DNA of 64,000 nt from Chryseosolibacter indicum (GCF_018598585.1 NZ_JAHESD010000016.1:30592-94591); one strand, 5' to 3'. Shown: positions 9,368 through 18,489, counted from the stretch's first letter. The notes: generated from the sequence alone by a model not told the origin. A program made the numbers and translations.

Positions 9368-9610
9368 ATGGGAAGATACAAAATTAAGGCTTTCGGGATA
9401 ACAAAGGATATTGTTGGTGGGCGGGAAACCGTTGTTGAGGTGGAGGGAAACACCGTTTCTGAGCTAAGGCTGAGCTTACAAGGGAAGTATCCGGGGCTTA
9501 CTACACTTAAATCGTTGTTTATCGCTGTTAACAATGCTTACGCAGATGAGCAAACTGCTATAAAAGAAACAGATGAAATAGCTATGATACCGCCGGTAAG
9601 CGGGGGATAG
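9368..9610 (+). CDS. moaD: Molybdopterin synthase small subunit MoaD
   Basis: This 80-residue ubiquitin-fold protein ends in PPVSGG; the C-terminal Gly-Gly is thiocarboxylated and donates sulfur to cPMP in the MoaD2-MoaE2 complex. I use the ATG at 9368 because the sequence from MGRYKIKAFG matches the normal MoaD N-terminus. An upstream in-frame ATG at 9272 would add 32 residues and overlap moaA. moaE follows on the same strand after about 340 bases. Confidence 0.92.
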   Translation: MGRYKIKAFGITKDIVGGRETVVEVEGNTVSELRLSLQGKYPGLTTLKSLFIAVNNAYADEQTAIKETDEIAMIPPVSGG

Positions 9611-9948
9611 TGCGGGTACCGTATAGCACCCATCATCCATCGTTCATCCTTGTGTCATCCTTCTGTCATCCTTCTATCAACCTTCTCAAAAAGGCATTTT
9701 TGATGAATGATTACTGATTTTTCAGTGAATTATCACAGAATCAGTACTGATCCCAGAAGGAAGATTGATGGATCGCGAATGGATGGTAATCGAAGTATTT
9801 GAGAAGAGCCGGAGGAGAGTAAATAATCGGTAAAAAGGGCTGTTTTATTGTAGACGGGCCTAAAGTTAACTTCTGCCAGATCAAACCCAAAACACCTTTA
9901 TGGGAAAGTGAGCTTAACTTTGCGTTTAAATTGTATTGTAAGTTTAGC
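9611..9948. other. Intergenic stretch moaD-moaE
   Basis: No convincing gene was found. The first part holds a degenerate tandem repeat (listed separately). The rest is low-feature sequence with a 69-codon minus-strand reading frame that I regard as chance. The length is unusual for two genes whose products form one complex. Confidence 0.5.
9632..9686 (+). repeat. Degenerate CATCCTT tandem repeat
   Basis: About four copies of an ~11-base unit of the form (G/C)TGTCATCCTT, drifting to CTATCAACCTT in the last one. It is too short and too diverged for a CRISPR or a named element. Confidence 0.6.
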
Positions 9949-10359
9949 ATGATTCAAATCACGGAACATAATATCAATATTGAGGAAATCGTGAAGGCGG
10001 CCTCGAGGCATGAAGCTGGAGCGGTTAATGTATTTATTGGCACGGTTCGCAATCATACAAAAGGAAGAAATGTGCTGCGTCTTGAATATGAGGCATACGA
10101 GGCTATGGCAATCTCGGAAATCAAAAAGATAGTAGATGAAGCCATACTGCGATGGTCATTATTAGGATGTGCTATATCGCACAGGGTAGGGGTATTAACG
10201 CCAGGTGAAGTAGCCGTTGTGGTTGCAGTATCTACTCCGCATCGTGCTGATTCTTTTACGGCATGTCAATTCATTATTGATACCCTTAAACAACAGGTTC
10301 CGATATGGAAAAAAGAAGTATTTGAAGGTGGGGAAGAATGGATATCTGCCACGCCCTAA
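9949..10359 (+). CDS. moaE: Molybdopterin synthase catalytic subunit MoaE
   Basis: This 136-residue protein has the MoaE core: VNVFIGTVRNHTKGR, LEYEAYEAMA and the C-terminal VPIWKKEVFEGGEEW with the catalytic lysines. It binds MoaD-thiocarboxylate and converts cPMP to molybdopterin. The start is the ATG at 9949 (MIQITEHN); a TTG at 9931 in the same frame is less likely. Its partner moaD lies upstream on the same strand. Confidence 0.95.
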   Translation: MIQITEHNINIEEIVKAASRHEAGAVNVFIGTVRNHTKGRNVLRLEYEAYEAMAISEIKKIVDEAILRWSLLGCAISHRVGVLTPGEVAVVVAVSTPHRADSFTACQFIIDTLKQQVPIWKKEVFEGGEEWISATP

Positions 10360-10385
10360 ACTGCTTTACATACGAACACTAAATA

Positions 10386-10520
10386 TTAGCTGAACAATAT
10401 AATAGTTGCTGTTACCAGAAAAATCGCAGCTATTAATGTTGTAACAAAAATAAAGATAAGATTACGGTTAATGGGATTGGCAAAAATTTCAGGAATGAAA
10501 CTTCTTGCAATAGATTTCAT
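10386..10520 (-). CDS. Small single-pass membrane protein (44 aa)
   Basis: This minus-strand frame encodes 44 residues: a basic N-terminal segment (KSIARSF, then NPINRN) followed by one long hydrophobic helix from about residue 21 to the end. The charge pattern is that of a real inner-membrane micropeptide with a positive cytoplasmic side. It is convergent with moaE (stops 26 bases apart). I do not recognise the family; similar short ORFs are common in Bacteroidota and often go unannotated. A chance frame cannot be excluded. Confidence 0.5.
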   Translation of the reverse strand: MKSIARSFIPEIFANPINRNLIFIFVTTLIAAIFLVTATIILFS

Positions 10521-10804
10521 ATTACGTTTTCAGGTTAAGCGGTGCGAAGATAATTAAAGAAGCATCGGTAGAGTCGAATCTTTAATAAATAATTTCTGCA
10601 ATTTTTTTCGCAAATGTATGCACTAACATTACTTCTGTTATTGAACGGTAAAATTTACTTTTTGAAGAAATAATTGTAAAGCAAGTTCATTTCCTTATTC
10701 TCCTAGGTAGAACAATTTTCTGGAGGGGAATGGAGTTTGAGACAGAAGAATGTTAAGTAAGCAAAATTCACATTTGTTATAAATTCCTCATGTGCGAAAG
10801 GATG
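10521..10804. other. Gene-free stretch before the potassium channel gene
   Basis: AT-rich sequence without a convincing reading frame. It should contain the promoter of the small membrane protein on the minus strand and the 3' end of the channel transcript; no clear terminator hairpin was seen. Confidence 0.4.
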
Positions 10805-11608
10805 TTACATATCCAGTTCTTCACCACAATGTGGGCAATGTTTAAATTTCTTTTTATTGCTTTTATATAGATGTTCTGTTAATCCGGAAGAGAAAATCCC
10901 GGCGGGTAAGGCGAACAGGCCTATTCCCAGAATGGATATCATGCCTCCTAATATTTTGCCATAAGTTGTAATAGGGACAAGATCGCCGTAGCCTACGGTG
11001 GTTAAGGTTTCAATTCCCCACCACATGGTTGCAGGTATACTTGAAAACTTTGTTGGCTGTGCTTCATTTTCAGCATAGAACATCAATGTTGATACTACCA
11101 GTAATAAAAACAAGATGAACATAATGCTTACAAAGATTTGTTCTTTTCTTTCGCGAAGCACGGCCTGCATAATATTCAATGCTTTAAGATAGCGTGCAAT
11201 CTTTAATACTCTGAACAATCTGAATAACCTGATTATTCTCAGGAAAAGGAGATCGATAGGAACAAATCCGACAACAAGTTCAAGATAAAAGGGAAGAATA
11301 GACAGGAAATCAATTACTGCCATTCCTGAAAAGATGTAATATCTTTTTTTGAATCTGTACTTGGGGTTTTCCGCGCTCGTCCAGATTCTTAAAATATATT
11401 CGATCGTGAAAATCAATACGGAAACGTTCTCCAGTAATTTAAATACATGGTGATATTCTGCATTGACGTCCTTAACAGACTCCAGTACAATAGCTAAGAT
11501 GTTCAGGAAAATGAGAGTGATAAGGAGAAGTTCGATAACGCGTGATGCTCTTGAATTAGAGACAGAGGGTTCCAATAAATTGTAAACCCTTTTTCTTAGT
11601 GGGGCCAT
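10805..11608 (-). CDS. Voltage-gated-type potassium channel / ion transporter
   Basis: This 267-residue protein has six membrane helices. S4 carries regularly spaced arginines (RIIRLFRLFRVLKIARY, about 124-140), and the pore loop contains the K+ selectivity filter TTVGYGD (T194-D199), followed by S6. The C-terminus ends in HCPHCGEELDM, a one-sided CxxC zinc-ribbon-like tail. The family (Kch/KvAP-like, PF00520) conducts K+ across the inner membrane. It lies 8 bases downstream of moaC on the same strand, but nothing suggests a Moco function. Confidence 0.9.
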   Translation of the reverse strand: MAPLRKRVYNLLEPSVSNSRASRVIELLLITLIFLNILAIVLESVKDVNAEYHHVFKLLENVSVLIFTIEYILRIWTSAENPKYRFKKRYYIFSGMAVIDFLSILPFYLELVVGFVPIDLLFLRIIRLFRLFRVLKIARYLKALNIMQAVLRERKEQIFVSIMFILFLLLVVSTLMFYAENEAQPTKFSSIPATMWWGIETLTTVGYGDLVPITTYGKILGGMISILGIGLFALPAGIFSSGLTEHLYKSNKKKFKHCPHCGEELDM

Positions 11609-11616
11609 TCTTATTT

Positions 11617-12096
11617 TTAATTGCGTTTGAAATCATTTTTTCCACCGCTCTTCTCCATTAGCTTTACTTCTTTAATTACAATATCATGAGATAAAGCTTT
11701 GCACATGTCATAAATAGTAAGTGCCGCAATTGTTGCAGCGGTAAGTGCTTCCATTTCCACGCCGGTTTTCCCCGTAATCCTTGCGGATGTGTTAATGATA
11801 ATATGATTTTCCTGAGTAGAGATTCTAACCTGGCAGTCTTCAACAGGAAGGGGATGGCATAATGGGATAAGGTCGGCGGTCTTCTTGGCTCCCATAACTC
11901 CGGCAATAATTGCGGTTTGAAAAACAGGGCCTTTTTTAGTTACTAGCTCGTTACCATTAATCTGTTTCATTATTTCAGGACTCACTTCAATGATAGCCTG
12001 GGCCCTTGCTTCGCGCAGCGAGTTGTTTTTACCAGATACATCAACCATTGATGGATTACCGGAATTATCTACATGCGAGAATTTATTGTTTTTCAT
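11617..12096 (-). CDS. moaC: Cyclic pyranopterin monophosphate synthase MoaC
   Basis: This 159-residue protein has the MoaC signatures FSHVDNSGNPSMVDVS at the N-terminus, PLCHPLP in the middle and KTGVEMEALTAATIAALTIYDMCKA at about 119-143. MoaC hexamers rearrange the MoaA product to cPMP. It is divergent from moeA (57 bases between starts) and precedes the potassium channel gene. Length and active-site residues are normal. Confidence 0.95.
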   Translation of the reverse strand: MKNNKFSHVDNSGNPSMVDVSGKNNSLREARAQAIIEVSPEIMKQINGNELVTKKGPVFQTAIIAGVMGAKKTADLIPLCHPLPVEDCQVRISTQENHIIINTSARITGKTGVEMEALTAATIAALTIYDMCKALSHDIVIKEVKLMEKSGGKNDFKRN

Positions 12097-12153
12097 CTAT
12101 TTTAGGCGCGAGCTTATGTTGAGAAGCCTTACCCAACCAAAAGTAAAAAAGAA

Positions 12154-13347
12154 ATGGTAACAGTTCAGGAAGCTACCACTATCGTATTGAAAAATTCTTT
12201 GAAGAAGCTCTCACCCGAGCCAGTTTCAATTACAGAAGCTGTAGGTAGAATTCTTTCAGAAGAAATACGGGCCGATCGAGATTTCCCTCCTTTTGATAGG
12301 GTTTCTATGGATGGAATTGCTATTAACTTCGATGAATGGGATCGGGGAAGAAGAGAGTTTTATGTAGAAGAAACACAGGCCGCTGGGGAAGATAGAAAGG
12401 CATTAAGAAAAGAAGAAAATGCAATGGAAGCGATGACTGGGGCAATGCTTCCTGAAGGTACGGACACCGTTATCCGTTATGAAGACATAGAGATAAAGGA
12501 AAATATTGCCAGGGTGCTTGTTAAAGATATCGCAAAAGGGCAAAACATTCATTTCCAGGGCAGCGATGCAAAACGAAACGAAGTTCTTCTTGAACCTGGT
12601 CGTATCATATCTCCCGCTGAGGTGGCATTATTCGCTACAGTGGGGTTAAGTCATGTTGATGTTTTAGCGTATCCAAAAATTGCTATTATTTCAAGTGGCA
12701 ACGAACTTGTAGAGATTGAAGAGAGTCCTGAGCCATACCAGATCCGAAGGTCAAACACTTACGCAATACATGCGGCATTGCGGCAACTTAATTGCAGTGC
12801 CAGTTTGTTTCATTTGCCCGACAATAAGGACTTTCAAAGAGATTCACTACAGACAATAGTTGCTTCTCATGACGTCTTGATTCTTACGGGAGGTATTTCG
12901 AAAGGTAAGTATGATTATATACCACAGGTGCTTGAAGAGATTGGTATTGAAAAGAAAGTACACCAGGTAAGTCAAAGGCCTGGTAAGCCGTTTTGGTTTG
13001 GGGTCTCCAAAAAAGGAAAAGTAGTTTTTGCATTACCTGGAAACCCTGTTTCTACCTTTCTGTGTTTTAATCGTTACGTAAAACCATGGCTTCTGGAAAC
13101 ACTTGGATTACCCATTCCTGCATTTAAAGCAGTATTGGGAGAAGATTTTACTTTTGAACCAGCATTAACTTATTTTCTTCAGGTACAAGTAGTTAACGAA
13201 ATGGGAAGGTTGGTTGCTTATCCCAAAGCGGGTGGTGGCTCGGGAGATTTTGCCAATTTGAAAGAAGTAGATGCATTCCTTGAATTACCAATAGAAAAAA
13301 CTGTTTTTAAGAAAGGGGAGGTGTATCCGCTAATACCTTTCCGCTGA
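12154..13347 (+). CDS. moeA: Molybdopterin molybdenumtransferase MoeA
   Basis: This 397-residue protein has the MoeA/gephyrin domain order: an N-terminal region with the FPPFDRVSMDGIA motif, the MoCF-binding domain with LTGGISKGKYDYIP and ALPGNPVSTF, and a C-terminal beta barrel. It inserts molybdate into adenylylated molybdopterin. With moaA, moaC, moaD and moaE it nearly completes the pathway here; a mog/moaB adenylyltransferase, mobA and molybdate transporter are not in this window. It is divergent from moaC. Confidence 0.94.
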   Translation: MVTVQEATTIVLKNSLKKLSPEPVSITEAVGRILSEEIRADRDFPPFDRVSMDGIAINFDEWDRGRREFYVEETQAAGEDRKALRKEENAMEAMTGAMLPEGTDTVIRYEDIEIKENIARVLVKDIAKGQNIHFQGSDAKRNEVLLEPGRIISPAEVALFATVGLSHVDVLAYPKIAIISSGNELVEIEESPEPYQIRRSNTYAIHAALRQLNCSASLFHLPDNKDFQRDSLQTIVASHDVLILTGGISKGKYDYIPQVLEEIGIEKKVHQVSQRPGKPFWFGVSKKGKVVFALPGNPVSTFLCFNRYVKPWLLETLGLPIPAFKAVLGEDFTFEPALTYFLQVQVVNEMGRLVAYPKAGGGSGDFANLKEVDAFLELPIEKTVFKKGEVYPLIPFR

Positions 13348-13361
13348 TTGATATTTTAATT

Positions 13362-13369
13362 TAAATTTG
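13362..13369 (+). promoter_or_regulatory. Candidate Bacteroidota -7 box for ffh
   Basis: TAAATTTG matches the TAnnTTTG consensus and lies 21 bases before the ffh ATG. I see no clear TTG -33 box at the right distance. Confidence 0.35.
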
Positions 13370-13390
13370 AACTTCTAAAAGGAATTAATA

Positions 13391-14722
13391 ATGTTCGATA
13401 ATTTAAGTCTTAAGCTGGAGAAAGCCTTTCAAACCTTGAAAGGTCAGGGACAGATTACAGAAATAAACGTAGCCTCAACTGTTAAAGAGATACGTAAAGC
13501 CTTAATTGATGCTGACGTAAATTTTAAAGTAGCCAAGGAGGTTACAGATGATATAAAAGAAAAAGCACTAGGACAAAATGTATTAACATCCATATCGCCT
13601 GGTCAGTTGCTCATTAAAATTACCAACGATGAGTTAACCGATTTGATGGGCGGTGTTAGTGAGGATATTAACATACAGGGTAACCCTGCAATTATATTAA
13701 TTGCTGGTTTGCAAGGTTCTGGTAAAACAACATTTTCAGGAAAACTTGCAAGCTATCTGAAAAGGCAGGGTAGAAGTGTATTGCTTGTTGCATGTGATAT
13801 CTACCGTCCTGCTGCGATTGATCAATTGAAAGTTCTAGGACAACAAGTAGGCGTTGAAGTATTTGCACAGCCAGAAAACAAAGATGCAGTAAAGATTGCA
13901 AAGGCAGCTTTGGAGCATGCAAAGACAATTAACAGCAAAATCATAATTGTGGATACGGCAGGCCGTCTTGCTGTTGATGAGGAAATGATGGATGAAATTG
14001 CGCGTTTAAAAGAGGCACTTAATCCGTCAGAGACATTATTTGTCGTAGACTCAATGACGGGTCAGGATGCAGTAAATACAGCAAAAGCATTCAATGACAG
14101 ACTGAACTTCAATGGTGTTGTACTTACCAAACTTGACGGCGATTCTCGTGGTGGTGCCGCATTATCAATAAGAAGAGTTGTAGAAAAGCCTATCAAGTTC
14201 ATTAGCACGGGAGAGAAGATGGAGGCGCTTGACCGCTTCTATCCTGATCGTATGGCGAGCCGTATATTAGGCATGGGGGACGTGGTGAGCTTGGTAGAAC
14301 GTGCGCAACAAGCTTACGACGAAGATGAAGCCAAACGTCTCAGTAAAAAGATTCGTAAGAATCAATTTGATTTTAATGACTTTCTGCAACAGCTTGAGCA
14401 GATCAAGAAGATGGGTAACATGAAAGATCTTCTTGGTATGATTCCGGGTATGGGAAAAGCAATGAAGGGGATCGATATTGATGACAATTCATTTAAACCA
14501 ATAGAAGCTATTATCCGCTCCATGACAATGGAGGAGAGACAAAATCCGGATATTATCAATGGCGGACGCAAAAACCGAATTGCAAAAGGTAGCGGAAGAA
14601 CGATACAAGAAGTAAATAACCTATTGAAGCAATTTGCAGATATGCGCAAGTTGATGAAGACCATGAATAAGATGGGGGGTGGTAAACGGGCTCTTTCAGC
14701 ATTAAATCCTTTCGGTAGGTAA
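13391..14722 (+). CDS. ffh: Signal recognition particle GTPase Ffh
   Basis: This 443-residue SRP54 protein has an N domain, a G domain with P-loop GLQGSGKTT (about 108-116), DTAGR and TKLDGD, and a methionine-rich M domain ending in MRKLMKTMNKMGGGKRAL. It binds 4.5S RNA and signal sequences and docks with FtsY for co-translational membrane targeting. It is 43 bases downstream of moeA with its own candidate -7 box, and it is followed by a strong terminator. Entirely ordinary. Confidence 0.97.
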   Translation: MFDNLSLKLEKAFQTLKGQGQITEINVASTVKEIRKALIDADVNFKVAKEVTDDIKEKALGQNVLTSISPGQLLIKITNDELTDLMGGVSEDINIQGNPAIILIAGLQGSGKTTFSGKLASYLKRQGRSVLLVACDIYRPAAIDQLKVLGQQVGVEVFAQPENKDAVKIAKAALEHAKTINSKIIIVDTAGRLAVDEEMMDEIARLKEALNPSETLFVVDSMTGQDAVNTAKAFNDRLNFNGVVLTKLDGDSRGGAALSIRRVVEKPIKFISTGEKMEALDRFYPDRMASRILGMGDVVSLVERAQQAYDEDEAKRLSKKIRKNQFDFNDFLQQLEQIKKMGNMKDLLGMIPGMGKAMKGIDIDDNSFKPIEAIIRSMTMEERQNPDIINGGRKNRIAKGSGRTIQEVNNLLKQFADMRKLMKTMNKMGGGKRALSALNPFGR

Positions 14723-14815
14723 GATGAACAGTTAATTATTTGTTAATAATCAAACCTTTACTTGTGATGTTTCGTTTTATCATTAGTTTACAGGTAAATT
14801 CATAAATAATAAATT

Positions 14816-14851
14816 GCCCTTCCTGATGTTATAATCAGGAGGGGCTTTTTT
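14816..14851 (+). terminator. Intrinsic terminator after ffh
   Basis: A 12-bp stem (14816-14827 with 14834-14845, one G-T pair) with a 6-nt loop is followed by six T residues. Confidence 0.85.
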
Positions 14852-14880
14852 AATACTAACCCAAAACTCAATTTAATCTT

Positions 14881-15387
14881 ATGAAAAAAATCACAACAAT
14901 TTTGATGGGAGCAATGATTATGCTTCTAACGCTTTCGGTTACTGCACAGGATAAACCTTCTAGTCCTAAATCTGAAGTAAATGGTACAGTAGGAAATGCA
15001 AAAGTTAAAATTAATTATTGCCAGCCCTCTGCACGTGGGCGTAAGATAATGGGAGGTTTGGTGCCGTACGGTGAAGTTTGGAGAACAGGAGCTAATGAAG
15101 CTACAACCATTGAGTTTGATAAAGCAGTAAAGGTAGAAGGTAAAGATCTACCTGCAGGAAAATATGCGTTGTTTACAATTCCATCGGAAAATGAATGGAC
15201 TATTATCTTCAATAAAGATAACAAGCAATGGGGCGCTTACAAGTATAAACAAACTGATGATGTGTTGAGAGTAAATGTGAAACCAACAAAGACCGACCAA
15301 TTTGTGGAAACTTTTACGATAACACCAGAAAAAAATCAGGTGTCATTAAAATGGGAGAATACAGCTGTAGCTTTTAAAGTGAAATAA
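14881..15387 (+). CDS. Secreted DUF2911 protein
   Basis: This 168-residue protein has a signal peptide ending around TVTAQ, then the DUF2911 core: KINYCQPSARGRKIMGG, LVPYGEVWRTGANEAT and LPAGKYALFTIP. The family is widespread in Bacteroidota; its function is unknown, and periplasmic location is expected. It is a single-gene unit between two terminators. Confidence 0.88.
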   Translation: MKKITTILMGAMIMLLTLSVTAQDKPSSPKSEVNGTVGNAKVKINYCQPSARGRKIMGGLVPYGEVWRTGANEATTIEFDKAVKVEGKDLPAGKYALFTIPSENEWTIIFNKDNKQWGAYKYKQTDDVLRVNVKPTKTDQFVETFTITPEKNQVSLKWENTAVAFKVK

Positions 15388-15410
15388 GTTCAACATCTGT
15401 AGTTAAAAGA

Positions 15411-15435
15411 AGCCTTGCAGTAGCAGGGCTTTTTT
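15411..15435 (+). terminator. Intrinsic terminator
   Basis: An 8-bp stem (15411-15418 with 15423-15430, one G-T pair) with a 4-nt loop is followed by a T run, just after the DUF2911 gene. Confidence 0.8.
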
Positions 15436-15466
15436 ATTTTATGCATATTGGTATTAAACAAATGAT

Positions 15467-15919
15467 ATGAACGTTCTTGGTCGCTATGATCGTGTAGATC
15501 TTCCGGAATTTGGACTTAAAAACATCCATGCAAAAATAGATACAGGTGCTTGGACCTGCAGCTTGCACTGTCATAAAGCCGAAGTAATTGATGGTGAGTT
15601 AGAATTCATATTATTTGATGAAGAACATCCGGAATTTACCGGATTAAAATTTAGATGTAAAGATTTTGAAAATCGTGAGATTAAGAATTCCTTTGGCGAA
15701 GTAGAAAGACGTTTCATCATACAAACGTCTATTAAAATATATGATGAAGATATTCTGGCAGAATTCTCTTTAAGCAATAGGGGATCTCTGAAATTTCCAA
15801 TTTTAATTGGGCGTAAAATTTTAAGAGATCGCTTTCTAATTGATGTAAAAAAGATCAATCTATCTTATAAGGAAAAGCGGGCGAAAAAACGCAAAGTCAG
15901 GCAATCAAAATTTAATTAA
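15467..15919 (+). CDS. RimK-associated retropepsin-like protein (Zn_protease/RimB type)
   Basis: This 150-residue protein shows the retropepsin-like signature: [14 protein letters not shown], then [14 protein letters not shown] with the DTGA catalytic-type Asp near residue 26, and [17 protein letters not shown]. Proteins of this family (PF05618, named ATP-dependent zinc protease) sit beside rimK and are thought to modulate or trim RimK-added tails. It is 8 bases upstream of rimK, which supports a shared function. Confidence 0.87.
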   Translation: MNVLGRYDRVDLPEFGLKNIHAKIDTGAWTCSLHCHKAEVIDGELEFILFDEEHPEFTGLKFRCKDFENREIKNSFGEVERRFIIQTSIKIYDEDILAEFSLSNRGSLKFPILIGRKILRDRFLIDVKKINLSYKEKRAKKRKVRQSKFN

Positions 15920-15927
15920 TCCTTTTT

Positions 15928-16836
15928 ATGAATATTGCTATCCTGTCGCGCGACCCTAAATTGTATTCAACAAGACGCTTAAAAGAAGCGGGGGAGAAGC
16001 GAGGCCACCGTGTGGAAATAATTGACCACATGAAATGTGTTTTGTTTATTGAGAAGAAGAATCCGATGGTATTGTATCAGGGTAGACGTCTCGATTATTT
16101 TGATGCTATTATACCGCGTATAGGAGCCTCTGTAACGTTTTATGGTGCTGCTGTGGTGAGACAGTTTGAAATGATGCAGGTTTTTACTGCCGTAGATTCA
16201 CAAGCACTGATTCGCTCGCGTGATAAACTGAGGAGCTTACAAATACTTTCACGTGCAGGACTTGGTTTGCCTAAAACCATCTTCATGGATTATTCACGTG
16301 AAGTTGAAGGTGTAATTGAAGCGGTAGGAGGAGCTCCTGTAATAATTAAGCTTCTTGAAGGCACCCAGGGGCTCGGGGTAGTGCTCGCAGAAAATCAGAA
16401 AGCTGCGAAGTCTGTGATAGAAGCTTTCCATGGAATACATGCACGCATCATTGTTCAGGAATTTATCAAGGAGGCGAAGGGGGCAGATATCCGGGCTTTT
16501 GTAGTAAATGGTGAGGTGGTTGGAGCAATGAAACGTCAAGCGAAAGAAGGCGAGTTTCGTTCTAACTTACATCGGGGAGGAACTGCACAAGTTGTTAAAC
16601 TCGACAGACAAGAAAAACATGCTGCCATTACAGCAGCAAAAAGAATGGGACTTGGCGTTGCAGGTGTAGATATGCTGCCATCCAGCCGCGGACCTTTAAT
16701 TCTTGAAGTGAACTCGTCTCCTGGTCTTGAAGGAATAGAATCTGCGACAAATATTGACATTGCTGGTAAAATTTTTCAGTTTATTGAAAAGCAGGCAGGG
16801 AAAAAGAAAGCTCTTACAGACGTAATTAATGCCTAA
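15928..16836 (+). CDS. rimK: ATP-grasp ligase RimK (ribosomal protein S6--L-glutamate ligase family)
   Basis: This 302-residue ATP-grasp ligase starts [18 protein letters not shown] and carries the family motifs [40 protein letters not shown] and [13 protein letters not shown] with the Mg2+-binding Glu/Asn. RimK adds glutamates to the C-terminus of S6, and relatives make polyglutamate or act on other proteins or F420. It is flanked by the retropepsin-like gene and the AstE-like hydrolase, an arrangement typical of this module. Confidence 0.9.
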   Translation: MNIAILSRDPKLYSTRRLKEAGEKRGHRVEIIDHMKCVLFIEKKNPMVLYQGRRLDYFDAIIPRIGASVTFYGAAVVRQFEMMQVFTAVDSQALIRSRDKLRSLQILSRAGLGLPKTIFMDYSREVEGVIEAVGGAPVIIKLLEGTQGLGVVLAENQKAAKSVIEAFHGIHARIIVQEFIKEAKGADIRAFVVNGEVVGAMKRQAKEGEFRSNLHRGGTAQVVKLDRQEKHAAITAAKRMGLGVAGVDMLPSSRGPLILEVNSSPGLEGIESATNIDIAGKIFQFIEKQAGKKKALTDVINA

Positions 16837-16939
16837 TCACTAAGGTATTTCGAGTGGTAATAGAGGGCAGTAGCCTTAATTTAATAAGTATTCTGAAAAT
16901 CGTAACTTTACGGGGTTAAACACCTAACCTCATTAAGAT

Positions 16940-17914
16940 TTGAGAAGAGTAATTATTGCCGGACAGGAAATACTACCAGGAGAATTCAGAGAGATTAACA
17001 TTAACATTGCGAGGCTCCCGTCGCATACTCAAATTGATACACCAATCTACGTTGCCCGCTCTAAAGAAGACGGTCCTACCCTTGCACTAATTGCCGGCAT
17101 GCATGGCGATGAAATCAATGGGATGGAGATCGTGAGAAGGATTATTGATCAGGGATATAACATGGTTCAACGGGGAACAGTGGTGTGTATGCCTGTTATT
17201 AACGTTTATGGTTTTCTCAATTATTCGCGCGAAGTGCCCGATGGAAAAGATGTTAACCGATCTTTTCCCGGGAGTAAGAACGGGTCGTTAGCGAGCAGGG
17301 TAGCTTACCATCTCATGAATGACGTTATACCTTTTATTGATTGTGGTATTGATTTCCATACCGGTGGTGCAATGCGTAGTAACTATCCACAGGTGCGTGC
17401 TGTACTGAGAGAGCCACACATTGTAGAACTGGCTGAAGCCTTTTGTGCGCCTTTTACAATAGATGCTCCATTCCGACCTAATTCATTAAGAAAAGAGGCT
17501 TCACGAAAAGGCAAGAACATTATTGTTTTTGAAGGAGGAGAATCTTTACGATTTGATTTGCAGGCAATAGAAGAAGGTGTGGCAGGAACGCTTCGCCTCA
17601 TGAAGCATTTGGGGATGATAGACTCAGCTCCTGCTCCAAGGGAATCAAATCGTGTAATATGGAATACATCATGGATACGAGCAAAACATGCAGGCCTTTT
17701 TCAACCCAATGTACAGGCAGGACAACTTGTTCATCGTGGTGATTGGGTGGGCACGATAACAGATCCGTTTGGTGAATTTAAAGAAGAGGTAAAAGCTACT
17801 GAGACAGGTTATATCATTGGTTTGAACAATAGTCCGGTAATTAATGCGGGAGATGCCTTGATGCATTTAGGAATGGATAATTTTTGCAGGCTCGATAACT
17901 TAAAGGAGGATTAG
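16940..17914 (+). CDS. Succinylglutamate desuccinylase/aspartoacylase-family hydrolase
   Basis: This 324-residue zinc carboxypeptidase-like protein has GMHGDEINGMEI (metal His/Glu, about 54-65), NRSFPGSKNGS and DFHTGG (second metal His). It begins at TTG 16940: an in-frame TAA lies two codons upstream and no ATG is near, while the sequence right after TTG already fits the family. The C-terminal beta domain is complete. In RimK clusters this protein is suspected to act on glutamate-tailed or acylated substrates; that is an inference from location. Confidence 0.85.
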   Translation: MRRVIIAGQEILPGEFREININIARLPSHTQIDTPIYVARSKEDGPTLALIAGMHGDEINGMEIVRRIIDQGYNMVQRGTVVCMPVINVYGFLNYSREVPDGKDVNRSFPGSKNGSLASRVAYHLMNDVIPFIDCGIDFHTGGAMRSNYPQVRAVLREPHIVELAEAFCAPFTIDAPFRPNSLRKEASRKGKNIIVFEGGESLRFDLQAIEEGVAGTLRLMKHLGMIDSAPAPRESNRVIWNTSWIRAKHAGLFQPNVQAGQLVHRGDWVGTITDPFGEFKEEVKATETGYIIGLNNSPVINAGDALMHLGMDNFCRLDNLKED

Positions 17915-17915
17915 A

Positions 17916-18489
17916 ATGGAGGAGTTCTTGGATAACTACCGTTATTTTGCACTTACTGTAGGAACATTTTTCGAAGGAGAAACTGCCATTCTTCTTGCGT
18001 CCTCTCTGATTCATAAAGGTTTTTTTTTCTGTACCCTATACCATCTTCTTTTCATTCCTGGGGTCGTTTGTCAGTGACTGGTTGTATTACATCATTGGCA
18101 GGCTAAACGGAAAATTATTTATAGAAAAACGTCCTAAGCTAAGATCGAAAATTGAACCTGTTATTAAGTTCTTTCAAAAGAACAAAATACAAATACTCTT
18201 TACATATCGATTCCTCTACGGCTTTAGGGTAATAATTCCACTCATAATAGGGATGAGCAATATAAGGCCTTTGCAATTTCTAGGATATAGTATAATAGCC
18301 GGGTTGCTGTGGTCCTCTCTGGTAACTTTAATGGGATACTTTGTAGGACGAATCTTTGGAGTATCCATAGAATCGTTTGAAAATAATCTGGTGCTTATAC
18401 TTGTTGGCTTTGCATCCTTCGGCCTTCTCATTGGATACACCGTTCAGTTATTTGCGAAAAGGCAAATGAATTTACGCGCTAATCAGTGA
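17916..18489 (+). pseudogene. DedA-family membrane protein, frameshifted at a T9 run
   Basis: The frame from ATG 17916 reads MEEFLDNYRYFALTVGTFFEGE, a normal DedA N-terminus with the FxEGE motif. It then meets nine T residues (18020-18028) and ends early at a TGA. The remaining DedA protein (SFLGSFVSDWLYYIIGRLN, RPKLRSKIEP, FRVIIPLIIGM, YSIIAGLLWSS) continues in the +1 frame to 18489. Removing one T restores a single ~190-residue DedA protein (undecaprenyl-phosphate/lipid flippase family). A good Shine-Dalgarno (AAAGGAGGA) lies ahead of the ATG, which is one base after the previous stop. Sequencing error, phase variation or transcriptional slippage could all explain this. Confidence 0.85.

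Noticed and set aside
9632..9686. CATCCTT repeats as a CRISPR array
   Set aside because: Units are ~11 bases with no spacers and no cas genes; it is a small degenerate tandem repeat.
9741..9950. 69-codon minus-strand frame in the moaD-moaE gap
   Set aside because: It overlaps the moaE start and has no recognisable features or partner; likely chance.
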